A stretch of DNA of 64,000 nt. Origin: Ostreococcus lucimarinus CCE9901 (lineage: Eukaryota > Chlorophyta > Mamiellophyceae > Mamiellales > Bathycoccaceae). This document shows positions 38,854-49,888 of the stretch, in pieces; position 1 is the stretch's first letter, and each line of letters starts with the position of its first letter. Under the pieces are notes generated by a model. That model was not told the DNA's origin. It was given only the letters and a program-made list of their open reading frames with translations, and made no database searches. Location: assembly GCF_000092065.1 (NCBI RefSeq), contig NC_009361.1:682001-746000 (forward strand), in the 5' to 3' direction. The position numbers were made by a program, and so were the translations under genes.

Positions 38854-39888
38854 ATGCGCGCTTCGAGCGCGTCACCGCGCGCGCACCGCGCGTTTCCCTC
38901 GCACACCGCGCGAAAGACGTCGCGCGAAAAAGCGTCGTCTCGGTCTCGCGCGGTGGCGGCGGCGTCGACTTCGGACGCACCGGGGCCGTTCGGGGACGAC
39001 CGAAACCTGCTCGTCGTCGGACCCGGTGTTTTGGGCTCGCGCATCGCGCGCGTGTGGCTGTCGAACTTCCCCGGGGCGGTGGTGGTCGGACAGACGAACA
39101 CCGACGCCGCGCACGACGGCTTGCGAAGCGTCGGCGTGACGCCGCGAACGAAGGATTTCGGTGCGGACGATCCCACGGCGACGCGGCGGTTTCCCTACGT
39201 CGTTTTCAGCGCGCCACCGAGTGGCAGTGAGGATTACCCGGGCGAAGTCGCGGCGGCGTTGAAGTATTGGGACGGCTCGGGCGCGTTCGCGTTTACGAGC
39301 TCGAGCGCCGTGTACAAGAATGAAGCCGGCGAGGCGTGCGACGAGGAGAGTGAAGTTTATGAAATAGGCACCAATCCTCGTGTCGATCGGTTGCTGAAGG
39401 CGGAAAAAGTCGTGTTAGACGCTGGTGGTGTGGTGTGTCGATTAGCCGGGCTCTATCACTCCGAGCGAGGCGCGCACAAGTACTTCATCAAGACGTCCTC
39501 GCTCGATTCTCGCGCCGACGCCTTGGTGAATTTAATTCACTACGAAGACGCCGCCGATCTGTGCTTCGCCGCGATGACGAAAGGAGCAAAGTCTCACATT
39601 TATCTCGGCACCGACGGCGTCCCGATCACCCGCGAGGCGATCGCGCGCGTCTCCGTGGAGTCTGGCGTCTACGGCGCCGACGCCGCCGCGCCCGCCTTCA
39701 CCAAAACCGACGGCCCGCTCGGTCGCGCCATGTCCAACTCCCGCACCAAGACCGAGCTCGATTGGTCGCCTCGGTACGAATCTTTCGAATCTTTCGCGTT
39801 GCGTCAGGGCGCGCGCGACTCGTACGCGCCCTGGAACGCGCCGACGCGTTCGCGCGGGTGGACCCCCGCGGGCGCGCGTCACGTGTGA
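38854..39888 (+). CDS. NAD(P)-binding Rossmann protein, SDR/epimerase-like, probably plastid
   Basis: 344 residues. Leader of about 40 residues rich in Arg/Ser/Ala (RAFPSHTARKTSREKASSRS), like a plastid transit peptide. The Rossmann loop LLVVGPGVLGSRIARVWL follows. FTSSSAVYKNEAGEACDEES resembles the extended-SDR active site region, but no YxxxK is clear. VCRLAGLYHSERG and LVNLIHYEDAADLCFAA match the plant epimerase-like family related to bacterial YeeZ. Reaction unknown. ATG 38854 chosen because it begins the leader; the frame is open further upstream. Confidence 0.75.
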   Translation: MRASSASPRAHRAFPSHTARKTSREKASSRSRAVAAASTSDAPGPFGDDRNLLVVGPGVLGSRIARVWLSNFPGAVVVGQTNTDAAHDGLRSVGVTPRTKDFGADDPTATRRFPYVVFSAPPSGSEDYPGEVAAALKYWDGSGAFAFTSSSAVYKNEAGEACDEESEVYEIGTNPRVDRLLKAEKVVLDAGGVVCRLAGLYHSERGAHKYFIKTSSLDSRADALVNLIHYEDAADLCFAAMTKGAKSHIYLGTDGVPITREAIARVSVESGVYGADAAAPAFTKTDGPLGRAMSNSRTKTELDWSPRYESFESFALRQGARDSYAPWNAPTRSRGWTPAGARHV

Positions 39889-40126
39889 CGCCACCTAGCC
39901 ATATTATAGCCACCATTTATTCGATTAGACGACGGCTTCACACTATTTCACCTCCCGAACTGTATGCGCACACGAATAAAAGCCGATCACGCACAGCCCC
40001 ACGCGCGGCGTCGATCGCGCGCGCGCGCGTCATCGATTCCCGTCACTTCACCGCACGCGCGACGCCTCACACGCGTTCGTCGCCTCACCGCCCGTCGACG
40101 TCAAAAGAACCCAAAAAATTCTCGCA

Positions 40127-42474
40127 ATGTCGTCCGCCGCCGCCCTGAGCCCGGCCGCGCTCGCGCTCCGCGCCAAGCTCACCGCCAAGGTCCAAAACCG
40201 TCGCTCGCGCATGAGCGCCAAGGTCGTCACGCGCGCCGCCGTCGCCGCGCCGCCGGGCGTCTCCGCGGACACGGTGAACGACGCGATCAACACCGTGCGA
40301 TTTTTGGCGATCGACGCGATCAACAAGTCCAACTCCGGTCACCCCGGCTTGCCGATGGGCTGCGCGCCGATGGGCTACGTGATTTTCCGCGAAGCGATGA
40401 CGCACAACCCGAAGAACACGAAGTGGTTCAACCGCGATCGATTCGTGCTGTCCGCGGGACACGGGTGCATGCTGCAGTACTCTTTGATGCATTTGACCGG
40501 TTACCCGAGCGTTTCGGTGCGTTCGTCGCGACGCGCGCGCGCGGGCGACGCGATTCTCGAACGCGCGCGCCGATCGTGTGGATAAAGCCTCAAGTTGGGG
40601 TTTTGGATAAGAGCCCGCGCGGACGCGCGAAGGATGGACGCGAACGCGCGAGAGCGTCGCTCTGGCGGACGCGCGAGCGATGATGGAGATAAAACTCGAT
40701 GACTGACGATGAATGCGCGATGCACGCTCGACGCGCGTAGATTGAAGACATCAAGCAGTTCCGTCAGTGGGACTCCAAGACCCCGGGTCACCCGGAGAAC
40801 TTCATCACCGACGGCATCGAAGTCACCACGGGCCCGCTCGGTATGGGTATTTGCAACGCCGTCGGTCTCGCGATGGTCGAGAAGCACCTCGCCGGTCGAT
40901 TCAACAAGCCGGATTGCGAAATCGTCGATCACTACACGTACTGCGTCATGGGCGACGGCTGCAACATGGAGGGCATGTCCGGCGAAGGCGCGTCCCTCGC
41001 CGGTCACTGGGGCCTCGGCAAGTTGATTGTCTTCTATGACGACAACCACATCTCCATCGATGGTCACACCGACATCTCCTTCACGGAAGACGTCGTCGCG
41101 CGCTTCAACGCGTACGGCTGGCACACGCAACACGTCGAGAACGGTAACACCGACGTCGACTCGATTCGCGCCGCCGTCAACGCCGCCAAGGCTGACCCGC
41201 GCCCGTCGCTCATCAAGGTGACCACCTTGATTGGCTACGGTTCCCCGAACAAGTCCAACACCCACGACGTGCACGGCGCGCCGCTCGGTAAGGATGAAAC
41301 CGCCGCGACTCGCGAAAACTTGAAGTGGAAGTACGGCGAATTCGAAGTTCCGGAAGCCGTCAAGGCGTACATGGATTGCTCCGAAAAGGGCACCGCCGCC
41401 GAAGCCGAATGGAACGCCAAGTGGGCCACCTACAAGAGCAAGTACGCCGAAGATGCGGCCGAGCTCGAGTCCATCATGTCCGGCAAGTTGCCGTCTGGCT
41501 GGGAAAAGTCTCTCCCGACGTTCACGCCGGAGGACAAGGGTGTCGCCACGCGCATCCACTCCCAAACCATGCTCAACGCCCTCGGTGGCGCGATCCCGGG
41601 TTTCATGGGTGGTTCCGCCGATCTTGCGCCGTCCAACATGACGTTGATGAAGCAATTCGGTGACTTCCAAAAGGACACCCCGGCCGAGCGCAATGTTCGC
41701 TTCGGCGTCCGCGAGCACGGTATGGGTGCCATCGCCAACGGCATGAAGCTCCACTCCCCGGGTATCATTCCGTACTGCGCGACCTTCTTCATCTTCACCG
41801 ACTACATGCGTTGCGCCATGCGCATCGCCGCGCTCTCCCAAGCCGGTACCATCTTCGTCATGACGCACGATTCCATCGGCGTCGGCGAGGACGGCCCGAC
41901 TCACCAGCCGATTGAGCACGTCGCGTCCTTCCGCGCCATGCCGGGTATGGACATGGCTCGCCCGGCCGACGGCAACGAGACCGCCGCCATGTACAAGATG
42001 GCTGTCGAAAACTCGATGAACGGTGCCCCGACTACGTTGGCGCTCTCCCGCCAAGTCGTGCCGAACCTTGCGGGTACCTCCATGGAAGGCGCCGCCAAGG
42101 GTGCGTACGTCGTCCAAGGCGCCGCCGCTGGCGAAGCGTGCGACGTGATCCTCATCGGTACCGGTACCGAACTCGAACTCGCGTGCCAAGCTGGTGCCGA
42201 GCTCGAATCTAAGGGTAAGAAGGTTCGCGTTGTCTCCATGCCGTGCTGGGAAGCCTTCGAGCGCCAACCGGCCGCCTACCAAGAGTCCGTCTTGCCGGCT
42301 GCCATGCGCGCGAAGACCGTCTCCATCGAGGCGGGCACCACGTTCGGCTGGGCTAAGTACGCCGGCGCTTCCATCGGACATGACGATTTCGGCGCTTCGG
42401 CACCGGCCCCGATTCTGTACAAGCAGTTCGGAATCACTGCCGATGCCATGGCCGCGAAGGCGATGTCGTTGTAA
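40127..42474 (+). CDS. TKL1: Transketolase, plastid type, two exons
   Basis: Thiamine-diphosphate enzyme moving two-carbon units between sugar phosphates in the Calvin cycle and pentose phosphate pathway. Exons 40127-40516 and 40741-42474 give 707 residues. The leader of about 45 residues (Ala/Arg/Lys-rich) is a plastid transit peptide. Seen: [36 protein letters not shown] (ThDP site), DDNHISIDG, and [13 protein letters not shown]. Exon 1 ends LTGYPSVS and exon 2 continues [20 protein letters not shown], which joins without loss. The intron is 224 bp with GTGCGT, CTGAC at 40703-40707 and TAG. Exon 2 shows strong codon bias to C and G at third positions, as in a highly expressed gene. Confidence 0.96.
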
Positions 42475-42725
42475 GCGTAGGGACCGGATGTCGAAGCGTT
42501 GCGCTCGGGAAAATTCCCCGCAACGAGTCCCCGCAACGGACAGCCGCTCGTGCCACTTTAGTCGCGCACTTTTGATTGAAGTACTAATATAAATTCCTTC
42601 TCCTTTCCCGTCGTCGCCGTCCGTTCTCCTTTGCCGTCGTCGCCGTCCCGAGCTCCCGAGCTCCCGTCGCGCCGACGCCATCCCGAGCGTCGCGCCTCGC
42701 CGTCGCGACCGCACTCCGCGCCTCG

Positions 42726-43694
42726 ATGGGATGCGCGAGCTCGCGCGTCGACGTCGATCCCGCGTCGCATCGCGCGCTCGACCGGAGTTCGCCGCCGTCG
42801 ACAAGCGCCGCGGTCGCGACGTCGCGGTCGAGACGCTCGCTCGACATCTTTCACGACGCCCTGACGTCGTTTCGAGAACACTTTTCGAGCGCCTCGAAGA
42901 CGCACTGGGACGCCGCGCCGTGCGAGTGGCTGCGCGTGCGCGCCGCGTCGTACTTCGTGGACGCTAAAAAGGCACCACCGCGCGAGAGACCGCTGCTGAC
43001 GCTGCGACACGTCGATCTGTTCGATGGCTCGAGCCTGGCGAGCGACGGCGACGACGCGCGCGTCGATTTTTGTCGAACGCGACCGGAGAGTTGGTTCAGG
43101 CGCGAGTTCGAGCGCGACGGAGGAGCGACGACGGCGTGGACGTTCGCGATGCACTTCGTAAATCCGGATGGGGCGAATTTGGTGTGCTATTTTCAGCCCG
43201 AGGGCGACGGCGCGGAGAGCGTTCGCGACGCGCGGCGGTTGTGCGATTGGGTCGACGCGAATTCGTCGCCGTCGTTCGCCAAGACGTTGAGACGGTTCGT
43301 GGAGACCGATGATGACGCATATCGCGCGGCGAGAGTGAAGCTGTGCGCGAAACTTCATCCGCAGTCGCCGTTGATGTTGCGCAAGTGCGTGCCGACGAAA
43401 CCGGTGCTCGTGGGAAAACGCGCGTCGACGCGCTTTTTTCGCGGCGCCGGCGATACCGAGGGGTACGAGGACCGTTATTTAGAGTGTTGCATCGAGTGCG
43501 GGACGAGCGCGTCTGCGAAATATCTGTACAACATGTTCTCCGGGCTCAGCGCGCGGAGCGACGAGGATTTGGCGATATGGATCGAGGGCGCGCGCGAAGA
43601 CGAGTTGCCTGAGCGCGTGCTCGGCGCCGTGCGTCTGCGAAGGATTTCGCCGAAGTGCTTGACGAAGTTGACAAAACTACCTTTAGTTAGATGA
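42726..43694 (+). CDS. EDR2 C-terminal (DUF1336) domain protein
   Basis: 322 residues. Starts MGCASS, an N-myristoylation and acylation-type N-terminus. The DUF1336 domain of plant EDR2 covers most of the rest: [35 protein letters not shown], and [24 protein letters not shown]2 has pleckstrin and START domains before DUF1336; both are absent here, so this is a stand-alone form. The domain may bind lipid; this is an inference. Membrane attachment is suggested by the N-terminus. ATG 42726. Confidence 0.8.
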   Translation: MGCASSRVDVDPASHRALDRSSPPSTSAAVATSRSRRSLDIFHDALTSFREHFSSASKTHWDAAPCEWLRVRAASYFVDAKKAPPRERPLLTLRHVDLFDGSSLASDGDDARVDFCRTRPESWFRREFERDGGATTAWTFAMHFVNPDGANLVCYFQPEGDGAESVRDARRLCDWVDANSSPSFAKTLRRFVETDDDAYRAARVKLCAKLHPQSPLMLRKCVPTKPVLVGKRASTRFFRGAGDTEGYEDRYLECCIECGTSASAKYLYNMFSGLSARSDEDLAIWIEGAREDELPERVLGAVRLRRISPKCLTKLTKLPLVR

Positions 43695-43767
43695 TCTCTT
43701 TAGCGAATTATTGTATGTGTGTATTAACCGATAGCGGCGTAGTATTATCGTCGTCACGAGACAGTCT

Positions 43768-44862
43768 CTACTCCTCCTCGTCCGGGAACAACGCGTCGAC
43801 GAACCCGACCGCGTCGAACGACTGCAAGTCTTGCATCGACTCGCCGACGCCAACGAACTTGACGGGAATCCCCAACTCATCCACCACGCTCACCACCGCG
43901 CCTCCTCGCGAGGTGCCGTCGAGCTTGGTCAAAATGATTCCCGTCACGCCCACGGCTTCGTTGAAAACGCGCGCCTGGTTGAGCATGTTCAACCCGGTGG
44001 TGCCGTCCAAGACGAGTAAAACCTCGTGCGGCGCGCTCGGCAAGCGCTTGGAGATGGAATTCTTCACCCCGACTAATTCATCCATGAGCTGAGAGTTGTT
44101 GTGCAATCGCCCGGACGTGTCCGCGAGCACGACGTCGACGTCGCCCCGCGCGCACGCCTCGTCCACCGCCTTGTAACACACCGCCCCCGGTTTGGTGTTC
44201 GGCGGCGAGTCGCTCATCACCGCTCCCGTGCGTTCAGCCCACGTCGCGAGCTGTTCGGCCGCCGCCGCGCGAAACGTGTCTCCCGGCACCATCATCACCT
44301 TCGCCCCGCTCTCCGCGAATCGATGACTCAATTTTCCCAGCGTCGTCGTCTTCCCCCCCCCGTTCACGCCCACCACCAACACCACGCTCGGTTCGCCCGC
44401 CGTCTCGTTCAATCCAATCTTCATCGCGTCCCCCGCCTTGGTCAACACCTCCACGATCGACGCCTTCAGCGCTCGCCGCACGTCCCCCCCCGTCTTACAC
44501 TCGCCTCGCTCCACGCGCGCGCGCACGCCGTCCGTCACCCGCGTCGCCGCCTTGGGCCCGAAATCCGCCCCCAGCAGCGTCTCCTCCAGCTCCTCCAGCG
44601 CGTCGTCGAAATCCTCCATGCGCCACAGCGCCAACACGTCGTTCACCGCGCTCAATCGCTCCCGCGTCTTCGACGTCCCGTTGAACACGCGCTCGACATC
44701 CATCGCCGTCTTCTTTCGCAGCACCGACGCGAGTTTGCCGAGATCGAATCCCGCGCGCGTCGCGATTCGTCTCGAGCGCGCGTCGCGACGCGCGGTGCGC
44801 GACGACGTCGACGTCGACGTCGTCGCGCGCGCGGGCGTCGCGCGCGTCGCGACGCGCGTCAT
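43768..44862 (-). CDS. FTSY: Chloroplast SRP receptor cpFtsY
   Basis: GTPase that docks cpSRP with light-harvesting proteins at the thylakoid. The protein is 364 residues. Residues 1-37 are Arg/Thr/Ser-rich, a plastid leader. A helical N domain follows ([17 protein letters not shown]), then the G domain: [14 protein letters not shown] (165-178), [35 protein letters not shown]. It ends shortly after FVGVGE. It lacks the acidic A domain of bacterial FtsY, as cpFtsY does. ATG 44862; the frame upstream has no ATG. It is divergent from Tic110, 282 bp away. Confidence 0.94.
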   Translation of the reverse strand: MTRVATRATPARATTSTSTSSRTARRDARSRRIATRAGFDLGKLASVLRKKTAMDVERVFNGTSKTRERLSAVNDVLALWRMEDFDDALEELEETLLGADFGPKAATRVTDGVRARVERGECKTGGDVRRALKASIVEVLTKAGDAMKIGLNETAGEPSVVLVVGVNGGGKTTTLGKLSHRFAESGAKVMMVPGDTFRAAAAEQLATWAERTGAVMSDSPPNTKPGAVCYKAVDEACARGDVDVVLADTSGRLHNNSQLMDELVGVKNSISKRLPSAPHEVLLVLDGTTGLNMLNQARVFNEAVGVTGIILTKLDGTSRGGAVVSVVDELGIPVKFVGVGESMQDLQSFDAVGFVDALFPDEEE

Positions 44863-45144
44863 CGCGTCGCGGTGTGCCGCGCGCGGACGACGATCGGGCG
44901 ATGGTTGTGGATAAGGTCCGTGTAGAGTCTCAAACAGCAACCGCCCGCCCGGCGGCGTCGCGACGACGCGCGGCGCGCGCACACGGCGACGCGGGCGCGA
45001 ACGAGCGCGACGCGAGCGCACGACGCGTCGTTCGAACCGTCCGCGCAAGTCCGACGACCGCGCGAGAGTCCGACGACCGCGCGACGCGACGCGTTCGTAA
45101 AGCGAATCGCACGACATCGTTCGTAAGCGCGAGCTCGACGCGCG
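44863..45144. promoter_or_regulatory. Divergent promoter, cpFtsY / Tic110
   Basis: A 282-bp spacer between two plastid protein-targeting genes facing apart. I see no TATA box or repeat; GTTGTGGATAAGG lies on the cpFtsY side. Shared control is an inference from layout. Confidence 0.5.
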
Positions 45145-48100
45145 ATGATGACGACGGCGACGCGTCGACCGGCGACGACGGCGCGGTGGACGGCGACGCG
45201 GGATTTGGTGAAGAAGAATTCTTTGCGTCGAACGCGCGGGCGCGCGTGCGCGGCGCGCGTGCGGGCGAGCGCGCCGGAACCGCCGACGGTGCGTCGAGAC
45301 ATCGTCGCGCGACGACGCGAAACCCTGTGGATGGCGAGGGTGTGACCTAGGAGACGCGCGCGACGGAGGGCGAGGAGCGACGGCGAGGGCGCGGAGACTG
45401 ACGATGCGAGCGCGATCGGACGATTGATGCGATTAGGATCGAGCGAGCCCGTTCGGGTTCGAGCGCGAGATGGACGCGGTGGAGAAACAAATCGCGGCGC
45501 TGCCGACGGCGGCGCGGTTGGGGGCGTACGGCGCGCTCGTGGCGCTCGGCGCCGGATTGGGGAACGCGGTGGGCTCCGCGATGCCGGCGAACGTCAGGGG
45601 AGGGGCGAAAGCGGCGCTGACGGCGGTCGTCGGTGGTGGCGCCGCGTATGGGGTGTCGGTGGCGGATAAGAAGCGGTTCACGGCGGCGCCGAAGAGCTTG
45701 TGGAACTCGCTGCAGGGACGGGATCCGTTGAGCGTGACGGCTGAGGAAGTCAACGCGATGGGGGCGAAGTTTGGGATCGCGAACATGGGTCAATCGTGCG
45801 CGACGGCGATGACGGAGCTTTACGACGTCTACTTGATGTCTCTCGTGCCGCAAGGGTTGGATCCGGTGCAAGGTTGGGAAGCCGCGGCTTTGGCGCAGTT
45901 TCGCCAAACGCTCGGCATAGACGACGCCTCGGCGGCGCAGGCGCACTTGGAGGCTGGTCGTCGCTTGTTCAGAAAGCGCATCGAACTCGGATCGACGGAT
46001 AAGGAGACGGACTTGGAATCGCGCAAGGAGTTCCAAAAGCTCGTCTTCATCTCTACGCAAACCTTTGGCGAAGAGCAAGCGCGATTTTTGCTCCCGTGGA
46101 AGCGCGTGTTCCGCGTCTCGGACGCCCAAGTCGACTTGGCCAACAGAGACAACGCGAGCCAGCTGTTGCGCACGAGCTTGTCCAAATCTAACGCCATCGC
46201 TAACGTTGACGCCGCGGCGATCGCGTCGGCGGCTGACTACAAGGCGTCGCTGAATTTGGACGACGACGCCGCCGGTGAAATCGCCCAAGACCTCGCCACG
46301 GCGCACGTCGCCGGCATCGTCAACGGCACCATTACGTTGAACAAGGAACGTGGCTCTGCGCGTGACGTCGGTACGATTTGCAAGAACGTTGAACAAGTTT
46401 TGGCTTACAACGTCAAGCTCGAAGGCGCGCAAGGTTCTTTCCCGGGTGTTGGTCCGGTGACGCTGTTCGGCGGCGAGTTTGACTCGAAGATGACGGAACT
46501 CAAGGACGTGTTCAGAACCTACCTCGAGGAAGGCATCAAGGGTTACTCCTTCAGTGCCGCGCTCAACGACAACCTCGGCAAGCTCCGTCTCGTGTTTGGC
46601 ATGGGCAACAAGGAGGCAGACGACATTATTCTCGCCTCCACCACCGCCTCGTACCGCCTGGCGCTTCGCGACGCCGTCAAGAGCGGCTCGTTGGACAACG
46701 CCGAGTCTCCAGCCAAGGTGCTCCAAGGTTTGTGCGAAGGCCTCCGATTCCCTCCGGAAGTGGCTGCGGGCATTCACGAAGAGAACTATCGCACCAAGCT
46801 CGAGTCCATCATCTCATCGAATAAAAAGCTCGAAGACGCCGACGTCGAAGCCTTGGCTCGCGTTCGCAAGCTCTTGTGCGTGCCGAAGGGCGTCGTTGAG
46901 AAGCTTCACTTTGAAATCTGCGGCGAAATTTACCGCACCGCGGTTCGCTCGGCGCTTTCCGTGCCGACCGAGTCCTTCACTCCGGCGCTTCGCGACCGAT
47001 GCAAGGCTGCCAAGGCAAACGTTCGTCTCGACGACGAAACCGCGCTCAAGATTCTCGGCGCCGAGGCTCGCAAGCAAATGAGTGGTTTCATCCGCACGTC
47101 CAAGTCCATTAGAAACAAGACGGACGCGCAGAAGGAGATTCGCAAGATGATCTTCTACAACCAAGGCGTCGTGACGCCGCTCGTGCAGGACGTGACCAAG
47201 GCAAAGGCTGAGGCGGCGGCGGAGGAGCTCGCCTCGCTCTTGAAGGAGGCGCAAGAGGCGGCGGCGAAGGAGGAAGCGGAAGAGAAGGCGAAAGCCGCCG
47301 CGGAGGCTACCGCGGCGGAGCCTGAAGCCGCCGCTGAGCCCACGGTGGATGATAGCCTTCGAAGTGCGGCGGAGGGTCAAGGCTTCGCCAGTGACACCCC
47401 CAAGAAGGTTGAGGAAGTGAAGGCTGAGGCGGCGACGGAGACCGCGGAGGAGGAAGAGAAAGAGGAAGAAGTCGTCGTCAAGGAGGAAGAAGTCCCGCAC
47501 CAGAAGGAAGTCACGCTCGCCGAAGACATGGATGTGGTCACTCGCCAAGCGATGTACAGAGAATACCTCATGTTCTGCATGACTGGTGATCAAGTGAACG
47601 CCCCGATGGGCGTGCGCATCAACATCGAGCGCGACCAAAGCGAATTCAAGCGCTTGTCCCAGCTCGGCGATATCCTCGGCCTTAACATGATGGAAGTCGG
47701 TCAAGTGCACAAGGATCTGGCCGACAAGGCGTTCCGGACGCAAGCTGAGCAAATGCTCGGCGACGGCCGCGGCCTCACCGCCGATCGCGCCGAGAAGCTC
47801 AAGGAAATTCAGACGCAGCTCAACTTGCCCGAGGACGAGGCGCAAAAGATCATCAAGGGCATCACCTCGCAACGCATGATGTCCAACGTTCAGCAGCAAA
47901 TTGCTTCTGGTACGCTCGATGCGGCTGAGGTGAGAAAGATGATCGAAGCTGGCGTCGAAATCGAGCGCATGATTCCGGAAGACAAGCGCATGAACTTGTT
48001 CCGCAAAAACGCCGAGCGCCGTTTGGGCGACGGAAGCGGAAGCGCCGACATCGAAGCGCTCACGGGTACCTTGGTCGAAGATCTCAAGATTGATGGTGAG

Positions 48101-48448
48101 AAGGCCAAGACTGAGCTCAAGAACATCGCTGCCGAGAAGAAGCGCTCTCAAATGATTCAAGGCGTCGCTGTCTTGCGTCAAAAGAAGGCTGCCGACGTCC
48201 TCCTGTGCTGCCGCAACTTGGTCGCGTGCCAAGCCGTGGCGCCCGAGGCCAAGTTGGAGTGGAAGGTGGAATCTGAGGTGTTCGACATGTACTCTGTCTT
48301 CGTCCAAGAGTGCTCAGACGTGGAAGAGCGCAAGGTTCTTCAATCTGCTTTGAGCATTAGCGACGAAAGCGCCCGCAAGCTTGAACAAGTCGTCGCCGAC
48401 GGCGCGTTCAAGTTTTCCGAAGACTCGTTAGACGAGGCCCTCTTCTAG
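45145..48448 (+). CDS. TIC110: Inner-envelope import protein Tic110, two exons
   Basis: Scaffold of the chloroplast inner-envelope translocon, recruiting stromal chaperones. Exons 45145-45288 and 45437-48448 give 1051 residues. Exon 1 encodes the transit peptide, ending VRASAPEPPT. Exon 2 opens with two close hydrophobic helices (ARLGAYGALVALGAGLGN and ALTAVVGGGAAYGV), then the long helical stromal domain (TELYDVYLMSLVPQG, PGVGPVTLFGGEFDSKMTEL, ALSISDESARKLEQ). An Ala/Glu-rich acidic stretch lies around residues 600-690. The intron is 148 bp, starts GTGCGT, has CTGAC at 45398-45402, ends TAG, phase 0. The acceptor was chosen for phase and the continuous N-terminus. Confidence 0.92.
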
Positions 48449-48585
48449 TTTCTCGATCTAGATTGAGAAACGATCCACCGTAGCAAAGAATTGATTGATT
48501 CGAAACTTAAAGCTTTATTGTTGTCATTACGCATGTGGCACGAACAAAAGTCATCTAGATGCTAACGCTACTCTTCGCTCCGCGC

Positions 48586-49710
48586 TCAACTCGCGCCGAT
48601 GCCTCGAAACGCGCCAGCGGCGTCGAGAGCTTTGACGCTGCACGCGGCGACCACACCGACGGAAGTCGCCGCGCACGCCCCGACGACGAACGGCGCCACA
48701 CCGACGCCGCTAAGCGCCGACGCGCTCATGCATAAACCGACCGCCGCCATGGATGTCGGCAAAACCACGTTGGACGCGAAATCCCCCGTCGCCTTGTGGA
48801 AACGCTTCCACCGCGCGTCGTCGCGAACGGATTCCGTGGCGTCCCCGAGCGAACGCAGCGCCGCCATCGCGACGAACGCGATCAAAAACCCCGGCACGAG
48901 CGCCGGACGCTTCGCCGCCGCGCCCGCGCCCGCGTCCGCGCTCCTGAACGCGTACGCGAGATACGGAATCGCCAACGCCAGGGTGAGATTTCTCGTCAAC
49001 TTTGTCACCGTCGCCGCCTTAAACGCCATCTCATCCTCGAACGCGTCTCGAAACGTCATCCCTGCCCCGACGACCTGCGCCGTATCGTGCACGCTGAGCC
49101 CCAAAAACACCCCCGCCGGGACGCCGCCCTCCGGAAACAACCGCTTCGCCGCCCACGGATACGCCAGCATCCCGAGCGTCCCGTACGCCGCCACGTTCGC
49201 CACCGCCACCCCAATCTCCCGCTGACTCGCCCCGATCGCCGGCGCCAGTCCCCCGATCGCCGTCACGCCGCACACGCTCGTTCCCGCCGCCAGCAGCGCG
49301 CCCACCTTTCGCGTCAGCCCGCTCGCCGGTCCGAACCTTTCGCTCGCCGCCCTTCGCAGCGCCGGCGTCGCCGCGAGCCCGGTCGTCACCGTCGCCGCGA
49401 TCGCCGGCGCCGCCGCCGTCGCCGTCTCCCCGATCTCGCGCAACGAAAGCTTCGCCCCCAGCGCGGCGATCCCGAGTTTCAGCCCTCGATCCGCGCACGC
49501 CCGCGCGCCCGGCTCGAAGATTCTCGCGAACGCGGCCTCGCGCGTTCGAAATCTTCGTCGCAGCAGCGCCCCCCCGGCGATCGCGAGCGGCGCCGCGGGC
49601 GCGGGCGACGCCCCGTCGCGGTTCGCGACGCGTCCGATCGCGCCCGACGTCGCCGTCGCGAGCGCGCACGTCGCGAGCGCGAGCGCGACGCCCGCGGCTT
49701 TCGTCGCCAT
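48586..49710 (-). CDS. YeiH/UPF0324-family membrane transporter
   Basis: 374 residues, about ten hydrophobic segments. FEPGARACADRGLKLGIAAL with GAKLSLREIGE, LLAAGTSVCGVTAI, and LFPEGGVPAGVFLG with LSVHDTAQVVGAG are the hallmarks of the bacterial YeiH (conserved hypothetical 698) family, annotated as putative sulfate exporters; direct evidence for that substrate is weak. The first 25 residues are Ala-rich and could be an organelle or signal leader. ATG 49710. A 74-codon open frame upstream reads like a transit peptide but begins with GTG at 49932. Confidence 0.82.
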   Translation of the reverse strand: MATKAAGVALALATCALATATSGAIGRVANRDGASPAPAAPLAIAGGALLRRRFRTREAAFARIFEPGARACADRGLKLGIAALGAKLSLREIGETATAAAPAIAATVTTGLAATPALRRAASERFGPASGLTRKVGALLAAGTSVCGVTAIGGLAPAIGASQREIGVAVANVAAYGTLGMLAYPWAAKRLFPEGGVPAGVFLGLSVHDTAQVVGAGMTFRDAFEDEMAFKAATVTKLTRNLTLALAIPYLAYAFRSADAGAGAAAKRPALVPGFLIAFVAMAALRSLGDATESVRDDARWKRFHKATGDFASNVVLPTSMAAVGLCMSASALSGVGVAPFVVGACAATSVGVVAACSVKALDAAGAFRGIGAS

Positions 49711-49888
49711 CGCGTCGGCAACCGCCGCGACAGAGCGACGCGGAGTGACGACGCGCGACGGCGCGACGGCGCGCGCGTTCGGGCGCGGGCGCGAAGAAAA
49801 AATCGACTCGCTCGACGGCGCGGTCGACGGGACGAGGCGCGACGGCGGCGAGCGACGGCGCGACGAAGACGCGAAGACGGACGACGAA

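Noticed and set aside
40501-42804. 767-codon open frame antisense to transketolase
   Set aside because: It is the mirror of strongly biased transketolase codons, has no domains and crosses the neighbouring gene start.
46814-48307. 497-codon open frame antisense to Tic110
   Set aside because: Leu/His/Arg-rich shadow of Glu/Lys/Ala codons; no ATG-led domain structure.
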